Below are positions 34,075-41,905 of a stretch of 64,000 bases of DNA, in pieces (positions within the stretch are counted from its first letter, which is position 1; every line of letters begins with the position of its first letter). Below the pieces are notes generated by a model that worked only from the letters and a program-made list of their open reading frames with translations, did no database searches and was not told the origin of the DNA. Position numbers and translations under genes: made by a program. Source of the stretch: Streptomyces sp. NBC_01306 (lineage in GTDB: Bacteria > Actinomycetota > Actinomycetes > Streptomycetales > Streptomycetaceae); contig NZ_JAPEPC010000001.1 in NCBI RefSeq assembly GCF_026340465.1, positions 4,326,001-4,390,000 on the forward strand, given 5' to 3'.

Positions 34075-34383
34075 ATGCAAGAAGACATCACGACCATCCA
34101 TGGTCTGTCCTCGGCAGCACTCGCTGAAGTTCGACGAATTGAGCGCCAGAAGAAGTACCTCTGGCCGGGCTTGATCGGGTCGGCCATGGTGCGCTGGCGA
34201 AGCTTCGTCCACCAGCCGAACCATCGCTTGTGGGACTACGAGAGCGGCGGCTGCACGGAATGGGCCTGCTGCGGAGACCCCAGGCAGGCCCGTGAGCACC
34301 TCGAAGCAGTGATGCTGTCGATGTCCCGACGACGGGCTCGCGAGCTCCGCAGCCTGGTTGAAGCCCTCGACAGACGCTATTGA
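34075..34383 (+). CDS. Small protein of unknown function
   Basis: 102 aa beginning MQEDITTIHGL. It contains WRSFVHQPNHRLWDYESGGC and ends in a basic helix (SRRRARELRSLVEALDRRY). No recognised domain. The frame extends 18 codons further upstream with another ATG. The 283 bases before it hold nothing I can name. Confidence 0.5.
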   Translation: MQEDITTIHGLSSAALAEVRRIERQKKYLWPGLIGSAMVRWRSFVHQPNHRLWDYESGGCTEWACCGDPRQAREHLEAVMLSMSRRRARELRSLVEALDRRY

Positions 34384-34465
34384 CGCGAAGCGGACACCAC
34401 CGTCACAGCTCGGGATTAAACGACCAAGATCAAGTGCAAAGCGCCAACGGCTGTACCGCTGGTCC

Positions 34466-34828
34466 CTAACGCCGGTTCCCAAAGACGCGCGGCACCCACT
34501 GGTCGAGTTGGGTGCCGAAGGCCGCTGCTGATTTGATGCCGAACGCCGGTATCGGTCCACCGTCGTCGAGGCCGTCGAAGTAGTCCACGTCGGCCCAGCC
34601 GCCCCGGAACAGCACCACGGACAGTCCAGCGTCCTCCGGGCCGGAGATGAGCACGCCGACGGAGTCGGGATCACGCACGAGAGTTCTGTCAGTCTCAAGC
34701 TGCTGAGGCCACGGCGCGGCTCCGCCCCGCCACGTCACCTGCCCGACCGCGAGGCCGGCCGCCAGCCATCGTGCAGTCCGCTCAGCGATTGCTGCGGCGG
34801 CCTGATCAAGATCGATGACGCGCTCCAT
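34466..34828 (-). CDS. Small acidic protein of unknown function
   Basis: 120 aa from ATG 34828 (MERVIDLDQAAAAIAERTARWLAAG). It contains VLISGPEDAGLSVVLFRGGWADVDYFDG, resembling immunity/SUKH-like small proteins of Streptomyces in composition only. No ribosome site of normal spacing is visible; a start 16 codons earlier is possible. Confidence 0.5.
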   Translation of the reverse strand: MERVIDLDQAAAAIAERTARWLAAGLAVGQVTWRGGAAPWPQQLETDRTLVRDPDSVGVLISGPEDAGLSVVLFRGGWADVDYFDGLDDGGPIPAFGIKSAAAFGTQLDQWVPRVFGNRR

Positions 34829-35081
34829 GAGCGGATCATGCCCCACTCCGACGCACCGTTCCACTGACTTCCACACACCCTCCGGTCGGACCGCACACTA
34901 CTGAGCCGACTCAGGTGCTCTCAATTCGCAGCGACATTTTCAGAGTGCCCTGCCATCAACCGCTCTTGGAAGACACCGACAAACGCTCTCCGGCCTTACC
35001 TACGCAGCCAGCTACTGGACGGTCGGCGCTAAGCTGCTGTTCCTGTGCCGCCCGACTTGGCGAACTCGTAGTCTCCAGCCC

Positions 35082-35546
35082 ATGGAATGGACAGCGCTAG
35101 TTGCCACGGCAGTGGGTGCGGTTATCGGGGTGGGCAGCACCCTCGCCACAGACCGAGTGCGTTGGCGACGGGACATGGGCGAGCGTGACAGAGACACTCT
35201 GCGCACGGTGTCTGCCCAGTTCCTGGAGGCCCTGACTGAAGCGCGCGATGCGATAAGCGATGCCAGCCGATCCGGACACCTACCAGCGAATGAGCGAACC
35301 GAGCTCGCTCGCGCCGGCATCCTGGCCCACGGCGTGCACTCGAAGCAGTACCAACTGGAGCTACTGGCCACGCCGGAAGTGGCTCAGTCTGCCAAGGATG
35401 CCGCCTACCAGCTGCTCCTCTACCGGGACGTGGTGGTCGCCGGACACCTGCGTGACGATCCTGAGTGCGCACAAGTACGCCGCGCCTTCCGGGACGCGCG
35501 CCAGAACCTCATGGCTGCCATGCGGTCGTCGCTGGCTCGCCCCTGA
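35082..35546 (+). CDS. Small membrane-anchored protein of unknown function
   Basis: 154 aa with one N-terminal hydrophobic helix (WTALVATAVGAVIGVGSTLA) and a long helical cytoplasmic part starting DRVRWRRDMGERDRDTLRTV. This is a common type in Streptomyces mobile islands; no function is known. Confidence 0.6.
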   Translation: MEWTALVATAVGAVIGVGSTLATDRVRWRRDMGERDRDTLRTVSAQFLEALTEARDAISDASRSGHLPANERTELARAGILAHGVHSKQYQLELLATPEVAQSAKDAAYQLLLYRDVVVAGHLRDDPECAQVRRAFRDARQNLMAAMRSSLARP

Positions 35547-35772
35547 GAGCCCTGACCGCAGCTTTCCCTTCCCGAGCGAATTCCTGCCGGAGGTGGACAA
35601 GACCTTGCGCACTTCGTCGGCCCCGGGAGTAACGGAAGGATCTATCAGCACATGATTAATGGCCGTGACTGAGAGATCGCAGGCCGCCTGGCGCGATGAT
35701 CCGTACGGCGCGGGGCGAAACGGACTCATAGCGGTCTTTGCGGCGCGTGTGTGGCATGGCCGCGATCATGCA

Positions 35773-35815
35773 GAAGGGCCAGTTCTGGAGGATCATGCCT
35801 CAGAACTGGCCCTTC
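35773..35815. terminator. Strong hairpin beside the middle attachment site
   Basis: Perfect 15-bp stem, GAAGGGCCAGTTCTG and CAGAACTGGCCCTTC, with a 13-base loop. It ends 4 bases from the tRNA 3'-end repeat, where a tRNA transcript on the reverse strand would terminate. Confidence 0.75.
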
Positions 35816-35819
35816 ATCG

Positions 35820-35863
35820 TGTGCCCCCGGCAGGATTCGAACCTGCGACACCCGCTTTAGGAG
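35820..35863 (-). repeat. Attachment-site repeat: 44-bp copy of the tRNA-Arg 3' half
   Basis: Identical to 45051-45094, the 3' half of tRNA-Arg from the anticodon stem to beyond the acceptor end. This is the expected att core of a tRNA-integrating element whose integrase fragment lies at the other end. Confidence 0.85.
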
Positions 35864-35967
35864 TTCGATCCGGGCCCGCCCCAGATGTCTTCGTTGTCTG
35901 GTCCGACGGTTGTTCAGAGGTGGGGGCGCGTGCCGCCGTCCGGCCTCGTTGATGTCAACTTTGGATG

Positions 35968-36480
35968 TCAGGAATCAGGCTCGACGCGGCATCGGTCGTG
36001 TGGGCACTCGTCGTCTCGCTGGTGCGACTGTCGGAGGTTGTCCAGTGCGGCGCTGGGGAAGTCGTGCTGGACCCATCTCTTCCGGTAGCCGGCTTCGCCG
36101 TGGAGCCGCAACACCGTCTCGGCAGCCTCCATGACTACATGGCCCAAAGAGCTACGCGGCTGTGTCGAGCTCCAACAGGGGATGCCCTGATCATCGGGCG
36201 CGTTCCAGCTCTCGGACACGTCCGGGAATTGGGAGATGGTGATTTCCACGTTCGCTTCGTGGCGCCGGAGCCTCCACCTGACTTCGACAGGTTCAAGGTC
36301 GAAGGAGACCCGCTGGACAGCGTCTGTCTCGTAGAGCCCAGCGACCGCGTACAAGAGGTCGGAGAGGGCGTTGGTGCAGTAGCTGACGGTGTCCTTGCGC
36401 TCCGACATGCCGTCTGCGATTCGGTACGTTGCCCACCCGCTGCCGCTCAGTTCCCAGGTGAACTGGAGGTCATCCTTCAT
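35968..36480 (-). CDS. Protein of unknown function
   Basis: 170 aa, start ATG 36480 (MKDDLQFTWELSGSGW) preceded by GGAGGGG. Contains YCTNALSDLLYAVAGLYETDA and a predicted mixed alpha/beta structure resembling small Streptomyces immunity-type proteins. No membrane segment. It lies downstream of the GntR gene on the same strand (41 bases). Confidence 0.55.
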   Translation of the reverse strand: MKDDLQFTWELSGSGWATYRIADGMSERKDTVSYCTNALSDLLYAVAGLYETDAVQRVSFDLEPVEVRWRLRRHEANVEITISQFPDVSESWNAPDDQGIPCWSSTQPRSSLGHVVMEAAETVLRLHGEAGYRKRWVQHDFPSAALDNLRQSHQRDDECPHDRCRVEPDS

Positions 36481-36521
36481 TCCGCCCCTCCCGCGTCCGT
36501 TCAATGACGGTACCGCCTACG

Positions 36522-37286
36522 TCAGTGGTCTCGACGGTGGATGGGGATCTCGTAGACGATCTCGCAGTGAGCGGCGGGCACGATGATGTCCGCGGTCTCC
36601 ACGGGCCGTCCCTCGTCGCTGTAGTAGGTCCGTCGGATGTGTGTGACAAGTGCGGCCTTCTGGATACCGAGGAGAGACGCCTCCTCGGTGGTCGCCTGCC
36701 GCGGCTCCGGCTGTTCCACCGCGTGGCAGACGGTGATGCCGATCTGGGCCATGCGGTTCACAACACCTGCCCCTGCGTGCGGCCCTCCCTCGGGGAGGAC
36801 GACGAGTGTGCCGGCGGTGAGGTCATACGGTTCCCAGCTCGTCGACAGTTGCACCGGTCTGGCGTCGGCCAGGAACTCGTACACGGTGCGGACGCACAGG
36901 TCGCCTTCGGCAATACCGAGCCGAGCCGCGATGTCCGTCGGTGCGGGGACCTTGGCCTCGGTCCTGCTCTCCCAGTCCCCTTGCCTCCCCACGGCCTTCA
37001 TGTCCGCGCGGAACGGGGAACCGTCGCGCTGCTCGCGCGCCGTGGAGCGGACCACTCGCACGCGCTGGCGGGGCTCGTCAACGTACGTGCCAGAACCGGC
37101 GCGGCCCTCCAGAACTCCCTGGGAGATCAGTAGCTCCTGAGCCCGCCGGACCACGTTCTCGCCGACGCCGCATTCCTGGGCGATCTGGGCGCGCGAGGGC
37201 AGCCGGTCGCCCGGCGTCCACTCGTGATCCGCGATCCGCTGCCGAAGGGTGTCGGCGATGCGGAGATAGGGCGGCTGCTCAGGCAT
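36522..37286 (-). CDS. GntR-family (HutC type) regulator of the integrated element
   Basis: 254 aa. Winged helix YLRIADTLRQRIADHEWTPG, LPSRAQIAQECGVGENVVRRA, then a UTRA ligand domain ending IVPAAHCEIVYEIPIHR. Regulators of this type (KorSA-like) control transfer and replication genes of Streptomyces integrative elements. Directly upstream are two CTAGTnnACTAG palindromes, the likely binding site, shared with the divergent small-gene operon. Confidence 0.87.
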   Translation of the reverse strand: MPEQPPYLRIADTLRQRIADHEWTPGDRLPSRAQIAQECGVGENVVRRAQELLISQGVLEGRAGSGTYVDEPRQRVRVVRSTAREQRDGSPFRADMKAVGRQGDWESRTEAKVPAPTDIAARLGIAEGDLCVRTVYEFLADARPVQLSTSWEPYDLTAGTLVVLPEGGPHAGAGVVNRMAQIGITVCHAVEQPEPRQATTEEASLLGIQKAALVTHIRRTYYSDEGRPVETADIIVPAAHCEIVYEIPIHRRDH

Positions 37287-37295
37287 ATGGAAAAT

Positions 37296-37326
37296 CTAGT
37301 CCACTAGCTCTAATCTAGTTAACTAG
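37296..37326. promoter_or_regulatory. Twin operator CTAGTnnACTAG
   Basis: CTAGTCCACTAG (37296-37307) and CTAGTTAACTAG (37315-37326) are two 12-bp palindromes spaced 19 bp centre to centre, in the 77-base gap between the divergent GntR gene and the small-gene operon. Best read as the GntR binding site. Confidence 0.8.
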
Positions 37327-37363
37327 CTTCACGTACTGTGATCACCTGGCGACGGAGACACCT

Positions 37364-37642
37364 GTGCCCGCTTCCGAACTGAGCGCCGAGAACATCGCCG
37401 CCCGGTTGTCCGCCGCCGGACTCACCCCGCGCGTGGAGCAGCACGCGCGACACACGTCGATCGAAGTGGAGGTGCCGGACGACTTCCCCGCCGGCTCATG
37501 GAGGGAGGTCCTGGAGGTGGTGGCGGAGGCCGATCGATTCGGCCTTCTCGCCAGCAACGTGAACGGCCGCACCTTATGGGCCGCCGTTCGCAGAACGGTC
37601 CCCGCGACGGGCGATGTCCGGGGACCTGGCCATCAGCGATAG
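37364..37642 (+). CDS. Small AICE-type protein
   Basis: 92 aa, GTG start with GGAGA upstream. It reads LSAENIAARLSAAGLTPRVEQ, then SIEVEVPDDFPAGSWREVLEVVAEADRFG. A frequent first gene after the GntR/KorSA operator in Streptomyces integrative elements; function unknown. Confidence 0.65.
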   Translation: MPASELSAENIAARLSAAGLTPRVEQHARHTSIEVEVPDDFPAGSWREVLEVVAEADRFGLLASNVNGRTLWAAVRRTVPATGDVRGPGHQR

Positions 37643-37654
37643 GAGCTGATCAGC

Positions 37655-37951
37655 GTGTTCAACCGTATCCGCCGTGCCCTCTCACGCACCAGTGAGCGGT
37701 GCCTCTCGAAGAGTCTGCACAGCCGCCCCTTAACACCCAACCGAACGAGAGTCGTTCACCTCACCGCCTTCAATCCGCCCTCGCTGCCGACAGGACGGTC
37801 CCAAGGCCACACCGAGGTTCCCGCCGGGGAGGAGACGGAGCTCGTCCGCCCATATGTGCTGGCCAATGAGGAACGGAGGCGGCGACACCAGGCAGCTGTA
37901 CTGCCCGCCTCCCTTCTCCGCCCCCGGCTCACCGCGGCGGAGGCCCTTTGA
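37655..37951 (+). CDS. Small AICE-type basic protein
   Basis: 98 aa, GTG start 12 bases after the previous stop, with AGGAG. It begins FNRIRRALSRTSER and ends LVRPYVLANEERRRRHQ, a pattern repeated in small proteins of Streptomyces integrated plasmids. The stop overlaps the next start as TGATG. Function unknown. Confidence 0.65.
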   Translation: MFNRIRRALSRTSERCLSKSLHSRPLTPNRTRVVHLTAFNPPSLPTGRSQGHTEVPAGEETELVRPYVLANEERRRRHQAAVLPASLLRPRLTAAEAL

Positions 37952-38151
37952 TGCCCGCTCGTCAGCAGCCACGCGTGGCGATGAAGGCGTCCCCCTACAA
38001 GTCGAGTTCGTGCTCGATCGGTACTCACCGTGAATGCGCGCACTCCTCTCCGGCCGTGGCACCGGTCGGAGTCCCCGTGATCTACGAAGCGTGCGAGTGC
38101 CCCTGCCACCCGACCGTCGTACCGACCACCCCGAGGGAGGTGGCCACGTGA
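37951..38151 (+). CDS. Small Cys-rich AICE-type protein
   Basis: 66 aa from ATG 37951. Ligand-like residues appear in CSIGTHRECAH and YEACECPCHP, so it may bind zinc. Coupled upstream by TGATG and downstream by GTGA. Function unknown. Confidence 0.6.
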   Translation: MPARQQPRVAMKASPYKSSSCSIGTHRECAHSSPAVAPVGVPVIYEACECPCHPTVVPTTPREVAT

Positions 38152-38372
38152 GGAGATGGACGCCCAGCGTGGTTACCGCAGTCAACGTCGAGATCACCTC
38201 GGCCAGCGTCCAGCGCGGCGACGTCATCCAGATCGGCGGCCAACCATGCCGCGTGGCCGACCTCTTCCAACTACCGCTACGCGCAAAGCGCCTTCGTTTC
38301 GAGTCCGGCGAGCTTCTCACCATGCACTCGCGGACCCGGCTCGTCGCCCTGCGCATGTCGGGAAGGTGGTGA
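38148..38372 (+). CDS. Small AICE-type protein
   Basis: 74 aa from GTG 38148, which overlaps the previous stop (GTGA). It reads ITSASVQRGDVIQIGGQPCRV, followed by a basic stretch, resembling a small beta-barrel (KOW-like) nucleic-acid binder. The stop overlaps the GntR-like gene start. Inferred function only. Confidence 0.55.
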   Translation: MRRWTPSVVTAVNVEITSASVQRGDVIQIGGQPCRVADLFQLPLRAKRLRFESGELLTMHSRTRLVALRMSGRW

Positions 38373-39110
38373 CAGTGCCCGTGGCTTCCCGCCGTCAGGT
38401 CATCGCCGACGATCTCCGGGAGCAGATCTCGACCGGCCGCATCAAAGCCGGCGAACGTCTCCCCTCGGAGGCACAGCTCGCCACCCGCTACACGGTCAGC
38501 ACACCAACCCTGCGGAGTGCCCTGGCGGTCCTCCAAGGGGAAGGGCTCGTGGAAAAGGTTCACGGCAGGGGGAACTTCGTCCGGTATCCCCTGCGCAGAA
38601 TCACGTACGTCGGCGGCGGTCGCACATCCGATATGGCAACCGCGATGCCGGCATCTCTCCGCATCAACGTCTGCGACCCAGCTTCAAGCGCGAGGGGAAC
38701 TGGCCAGTCTCATGCGCGTGCCGGCAAGTAGTCCGCTGACGGAATTCCTCTGCCTCTGCCACGACGGGAACTCACCGCACAGCCTGGCCCGCATCTATGT
38801 TCCTCGCGACCTGGCGCCCGTTGAGGGGTACGACGAGTCGCTCTGGCGCGAGGGGGTGGATTCCCGGCTTGCTCACCTCCGCCCGCCTTTGGCCGAGGTC
38901 CAAGAACAGGTCACCGCGCGCTTCCCGACACCATCGGAAGCAGCGACTCTCCGAATCAGCTCGGCCTTGCCAGTTCTCGCGATAACTCGCCTGGCGGCCG
39001 ACACCACGGGACGCGTCATCGAGGCGGCACTCCTGGTGCTTCCGGGCGACCGGGCAGACGCCCTGTTCACCAGCCACGCGACGACCGAAGAGAGGGGAAC
39101 GGAAGGATGA
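38369..39110 (+). pseudogene. GntR-family regulator broken by a frameshift
   Basis: The first frame (38369-38731) encodes a complete winged helix: RRQVIADDLREQISTG, LPSEAQLATRYTVSTPTLRSA, GLVEKVHGRGNFVR. The UTRA half continues in another frame: ATQLQARGELASLMRVP, then SPHSLARIYVP and ARFPTPSEAATLRIS, to 39110. The frames join near 38679. A single inserted or missing base splits the gene, so it is either inactive, makes only the DNA-binding half, or the read has an error. Start overlaps the previous stop; end overlaps the next gene (ATGA). Confidence 0.8.
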
Positions 39111-39451
39111 TCACCCATAACGAGCTGCGGCTCCTCCCGTGGTCGGGCCCCGAGGGCAAGCCCTGCTACCTGAGTACCGACGACGCCAACGGCTACCTAT
39201 CCCGCCTGGCCGACAGCACCGAAGCGGTACAACTCGGCCTGGCTGCCGAACTCCTGGAAGCGTCGGATGTACTCGGCGATAGGGACGCGGGCCTGAAGGA
39301 GCTGCGTGTCCTGGCGGGGGACTTGACGGGAGCTCTGCGCGATGTCCTCCGCGTAGCGATCAGCAGGGGGCACCGTCTGTCTGCACCGGAGTTCGGTGAT
39401 GGCGAAGAGGACGGCGAGGGTCCGCGACTCCCGGCAGCAGCCTTCGGCTAG
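39107..39451 (+). CDS. Small AICE-type protein
   Basis: 114 aa, ATG overlapping the stop of the GntR-like gene (ATGA). It reads LPWSGPEGKPCYLSTDD, then YLSRLADSTEAVQLGLAAELL. A helical protein common at the end of such gene strings in Streptomyces; no known function. Last gene of the five-gene coupled run. Confidence 0.62.
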   Translation: MITHNELRLLPWSGPEGKPCYLSTDDANGYLSRLADSTEAVQLGLAAELLEASDVLGDRDAGLKELRVLAGDLTGALRDVLRVAISRGHRLSAPEFGDGEEDGEGPRLPAAAFG

Positions 39452-39893
39452 CAGCAAAGGCACCTCCAACGCAGGGGTGCCCCAGCCCCCCGTCTGGGGC
39501 TCCCCCGCACCGATCCACCAGCTCGACATACACCTCAGCGCATAGCAGAGGCGGGGGTTTTTACACGACCTCTTCGTCCCGAAGCAACTCGGGTGCCCGT
39601 TGTCCTTGGGCTGCTGCACCTGTCACCTGCGCTGATGGTCCGCTGGCGTACACGGTTGTTCGCGAGTGTGCGTCGCGGTTGTCACGCAGTTAGACACTCA
39701 GGCGTCATGCGGTCCCTCACTCCTCGCCGGGCGGTTCGAGTAGGTCGCGGGCGAGCCGAGGGCCGGGCCGTACCGGAAGTCGACTTCGTCCCACCTGGTG
39801 GGTGCTGCCCAGTCGACTGCGAGGAAGGAGTCTTCCCTCACACGAGGTGCCGCGTCGTTCGGGTTGGCCGCCCTGTCTGCGTCCCACTGCCAG
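39452..39893. other. Gene-free stretch with terminator structures
   Basis: 442 bases. The first 110 carry hairpins (see 39479-39562). I see nothing in the rest. In a complete element this is where replication, transfer or excision genes would start, so the gap probably marks a deletion. Confidence 0.45.
39479..39562 (+). terminator. Terminator of the small-gene operon
   Basis: Hairpin GCCCCAG/CTGGGGC (39479-39500), then CCCCCGC (39502) pairing with GCGGGGG (39551-39557) immediately before TTTTT, an unusually classical Rho-independent ending for this genome. Confidence 0.55.
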
Positions 39894-41141
39894 TCAGATG
39901 ACGTCGGCCTGCCCCTGATGCGGCTGTTCCAACTGTTGTTCCCGCTTGCGCTGCTCCACCCGCAGCATCTCTACGTTCTCCGCGAACCTCTCCAGGTTTA
40001 CCGCCGAGTCCGCATCCGAGTATGGCGTAATGCCCAGATCGAAGGCCGTGGCGTGCTGTTCTACCTGGTCTGCGGTCTGCTGAAGGTTGTATGCCCGCTC
40101 ACGGAATTTGAAGTAGCCCGTCACCGCGGTTGCGAACGCGAGGAACGACCCCAGCACGATCAGGATCGTCTTACCCGGCTGCGGGGTATCCCAGAAAGCC
40201 GTAGTTGCCGTGGTCCCCACGGACGCGAAGAACACCCCCCACTGGAACCAGTTGTGAATACGCCGATAGAACCTTGTATCCCGCCTAAGACGCTCTACCA
40301 CCCGCGGTAGGCGCTCTCGGTAGCCGTCCCTATGCTCCCTCGTGGGGCGCGCCTTTGAGGCGTTGAGGATCCATCGGTCATGGATTATCTCCAGATCTCT
40401 GCGGAGCAGGAACACCGACTGGACACCGTGTTTGTCGTCCTTCACCCGCAGAATGAAGCCGACCAGGAACACCACTACTAGGACCAGCATCACCGCGATG
40501 GTCACGATGTTGAACGTGCGCAGGTCCGGCACGTCTTCCGGCCACAGGTTTCCCCACCCGACCACTGCCAGAACCAGCAGCATCACCACAAGCGGTACCA
40601 GCCGGAGCCACCGTGACAGAAGAGCCCTGCGTATACGGCGCTCCGTTGTCGCGATGTCCCGCCGGTAGGTGATAACGCTGTTGGCATACTCGTGCTGTCG
40701 AGCGGGCTCTAAATTCCATCCGTACTCTCGTTTTGGGTCGTTGAGGTATTCAATGACCTCCTCAACGAGGCTGCCCCAGGTGGAATTTGATTCCGCGGTG
40801 AAAACACTCTCAAGTCGTACGTACCGCTTGTATCGATCAGGTGACCCATACTGTTGGTGGAAGACGTATGCACCGTCACTGGTGTATCTGACCTGTCGGG
40901 CTATTTGAACGAATAGAGTCCATTTGAGTTCTTCTCTATCGGTTTTCCAAGCGGCGGAGAGGATCGCGTCTACGCCCTCCCAGGTCAATACGAAGTCTTC
41001 GGGGAGGGGGGTGAGCATGTCGGCCTCGGACAGCCGCTGGTCTTCGTGTGCGAGGTGACGCAGGACATCACCCACCCACGGTTTGTAACTGCCGGCGGTC
41101 TCGGGTTCATGTTCGCGCGGCACGTCAGTGAGGCCAGACAT
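39894..41141 (-). CDS. Four-helix membrane protein with C-terminal DUF4231/SLATT-like domain
   Basis: 415 aa, start ATG 41141 with GGAGG 9 bases upstream. A soluble N-terminal region of about 175 residues (LTWEGVDAILSAAWK, EYGWNLEPARQHEYA) is followed by helix pairs at about 178-199/208-228 and 300-317/325-344. The last part (RFYRRIHNWFQWG, YFKFRERAYNLQQTADQVEQ) matches the DUF4231/SLATT 2-TM pattern. SLATT proteins are predicted pore-forming effectors of bacterial conflict systems. Divergent from the Shedu gene. A defence role is an inference from family and neighbourhood. Confidence 0.75.
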   Translation of the reverse strand: MSGLTDVPREHEPETAGSYKPWVGDVLRHLAHEDQRLSEADMLTPLPEDFVLTWEGVDAILSAAWKTDREELKWTLFVQIARQVRYTSDGAYVFHQQYGSPDRYKRYVRLESVFTAESNSTWGSLVEEVIEYLNDPKREYGWNLEPARQHEYANSVITYRRDIATTERRIRRALLSRWLRLVPLVVMLLVLAVVGWGNLWPEDVPDLRTFNIVTIAVMLVLVVVFLVGFILRVKDDKHGVQSVFLLRRDLEIIHDRWILNASKARPTREHRDGYRERLPRVVERLRRDTRFYRRIHNWFQWGVFFASVGTTATTAFWDTPQPGKTILIVLGSFLAFATAVTGYFKFRERAYNLQQTADQVEQHATAFDLGITPYSDADSAVNLERFAENVEMLRVEQRKREQQLEQPHQGQADVI

Positions 41142-41313
41142 CGTGGAGTGCCTCCCGGTCAAGGGTGGTGGTGTGTCGTCGACGGCACGCTACCGCCGCC
41201 CTGTCTTCCATAGACAGGTAACCCTTTTGCCTGGAAGTGGAGTTGACCGCCCCTACCCCTAGAGAGCGCTGGCCTCGCGCTTGCACGTTCGCTCAGCCCA
41301 CCACTTATCCCAG

Positions 41314-41397
41314 CTCCCATCCCGTCCGCCGTCGACCCACGCACCATGGACCACGTCTGCTCGGCTCTGCCTGGGTCGACGGTGGACGGGATGGGAG
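41314..41397. repeat. 26-bp inverted repeat forming a very strong hairpin
   Basis: Arms 41314-41339 and 41372-41397 pair at every position with one G-T wobble, starting CTCCCATCCCGTCC. The loop is 32 bases. It could be a terminator of an unseen transcript, a small RNA, or a leftover mobile-element hairpin. Confidence 0.8.
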
Positions 41398-41828
41398 ACC
41401 TCCCCACGCTCACCACGATGTGCCTGCGGCCGGGAACGGCGCCACCTCCTACCCGGTGCCGGCCGATCCCCCGCCGGAGGCATCGTCCTTGAGCGCGGAA
41501 CGGGTTGGCCCGAGTCCTATCCACACGTGGACGAGTGTTCAACGCAGGTCGAGCAGAAGGCAGCCGGTGCTCGGCCCCGTCGTAGTGCTGTGCTGTTCAG
41601 CCACAACTGATCACTGGTGGCCGGGACCTGCGGCCGTCTTATCGATCAACGCTCTGAACTGCGGTGCAGTCGTCGCCAGTTGTCAGCGCTGGTCACCAAC
41701 GAGTGCCCTTCCGCGGCCCCAGGACGGCCCGGGAGGGCGTTCGTGCGTTTGGCCCCGTTGTCGATGCTGCTGTCGTCATGCGGCGGTTGCGCTGCACTTG
41801 GGCCATGGTGACGTGCGCGAACCCTGTG

Positions 41829-41842
41829 CTCTGTGCACAGAG
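41829..41842. promoter_or_regulatory. Perfect palindrome upstream of the Shedu gene
   Basis: CTCTGTGCACAGAG, a 14-bp perfect palindrome, 64 bases before the proposed GTG. A plausible repressor operator; the regulator is not known. Confidence 0.45.
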
Positions 41843-41905
41843 TTGGTGCTAACGTCCAGTCACGACACCTTCATCACATTTCCTTCACATCGAGGGGCGG
41901 TTGCT

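Larger units (their letters stand above)
35547..35967. other. Gene-free stretch carrying a terminator and an attachment-site repeat
   Basis: 421 bases. It holds the 15-bp hairpin at 35773-35815 and the 44-base tRNA-Arg repeat at 35820-35863. Nothing else is supported. Confidence 0.6.
41142..41905. other. 764-base gap between divergent defence genes
   Basis: No supported gene; frames here have no ribosome site and no recognisable protein. It contains a 26-bp inverted repeat (41314-41397) and a 14-bp palindrome (41829-41842). A small RNA is possible. Confidence 0.45.

Noticed and set aside
35820-35863. Second functional tRNA-Arg
   Set aside because: Only the 3' half is present; the D-arm and 5' acceptor are missing. 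It is an attachment-site copy.
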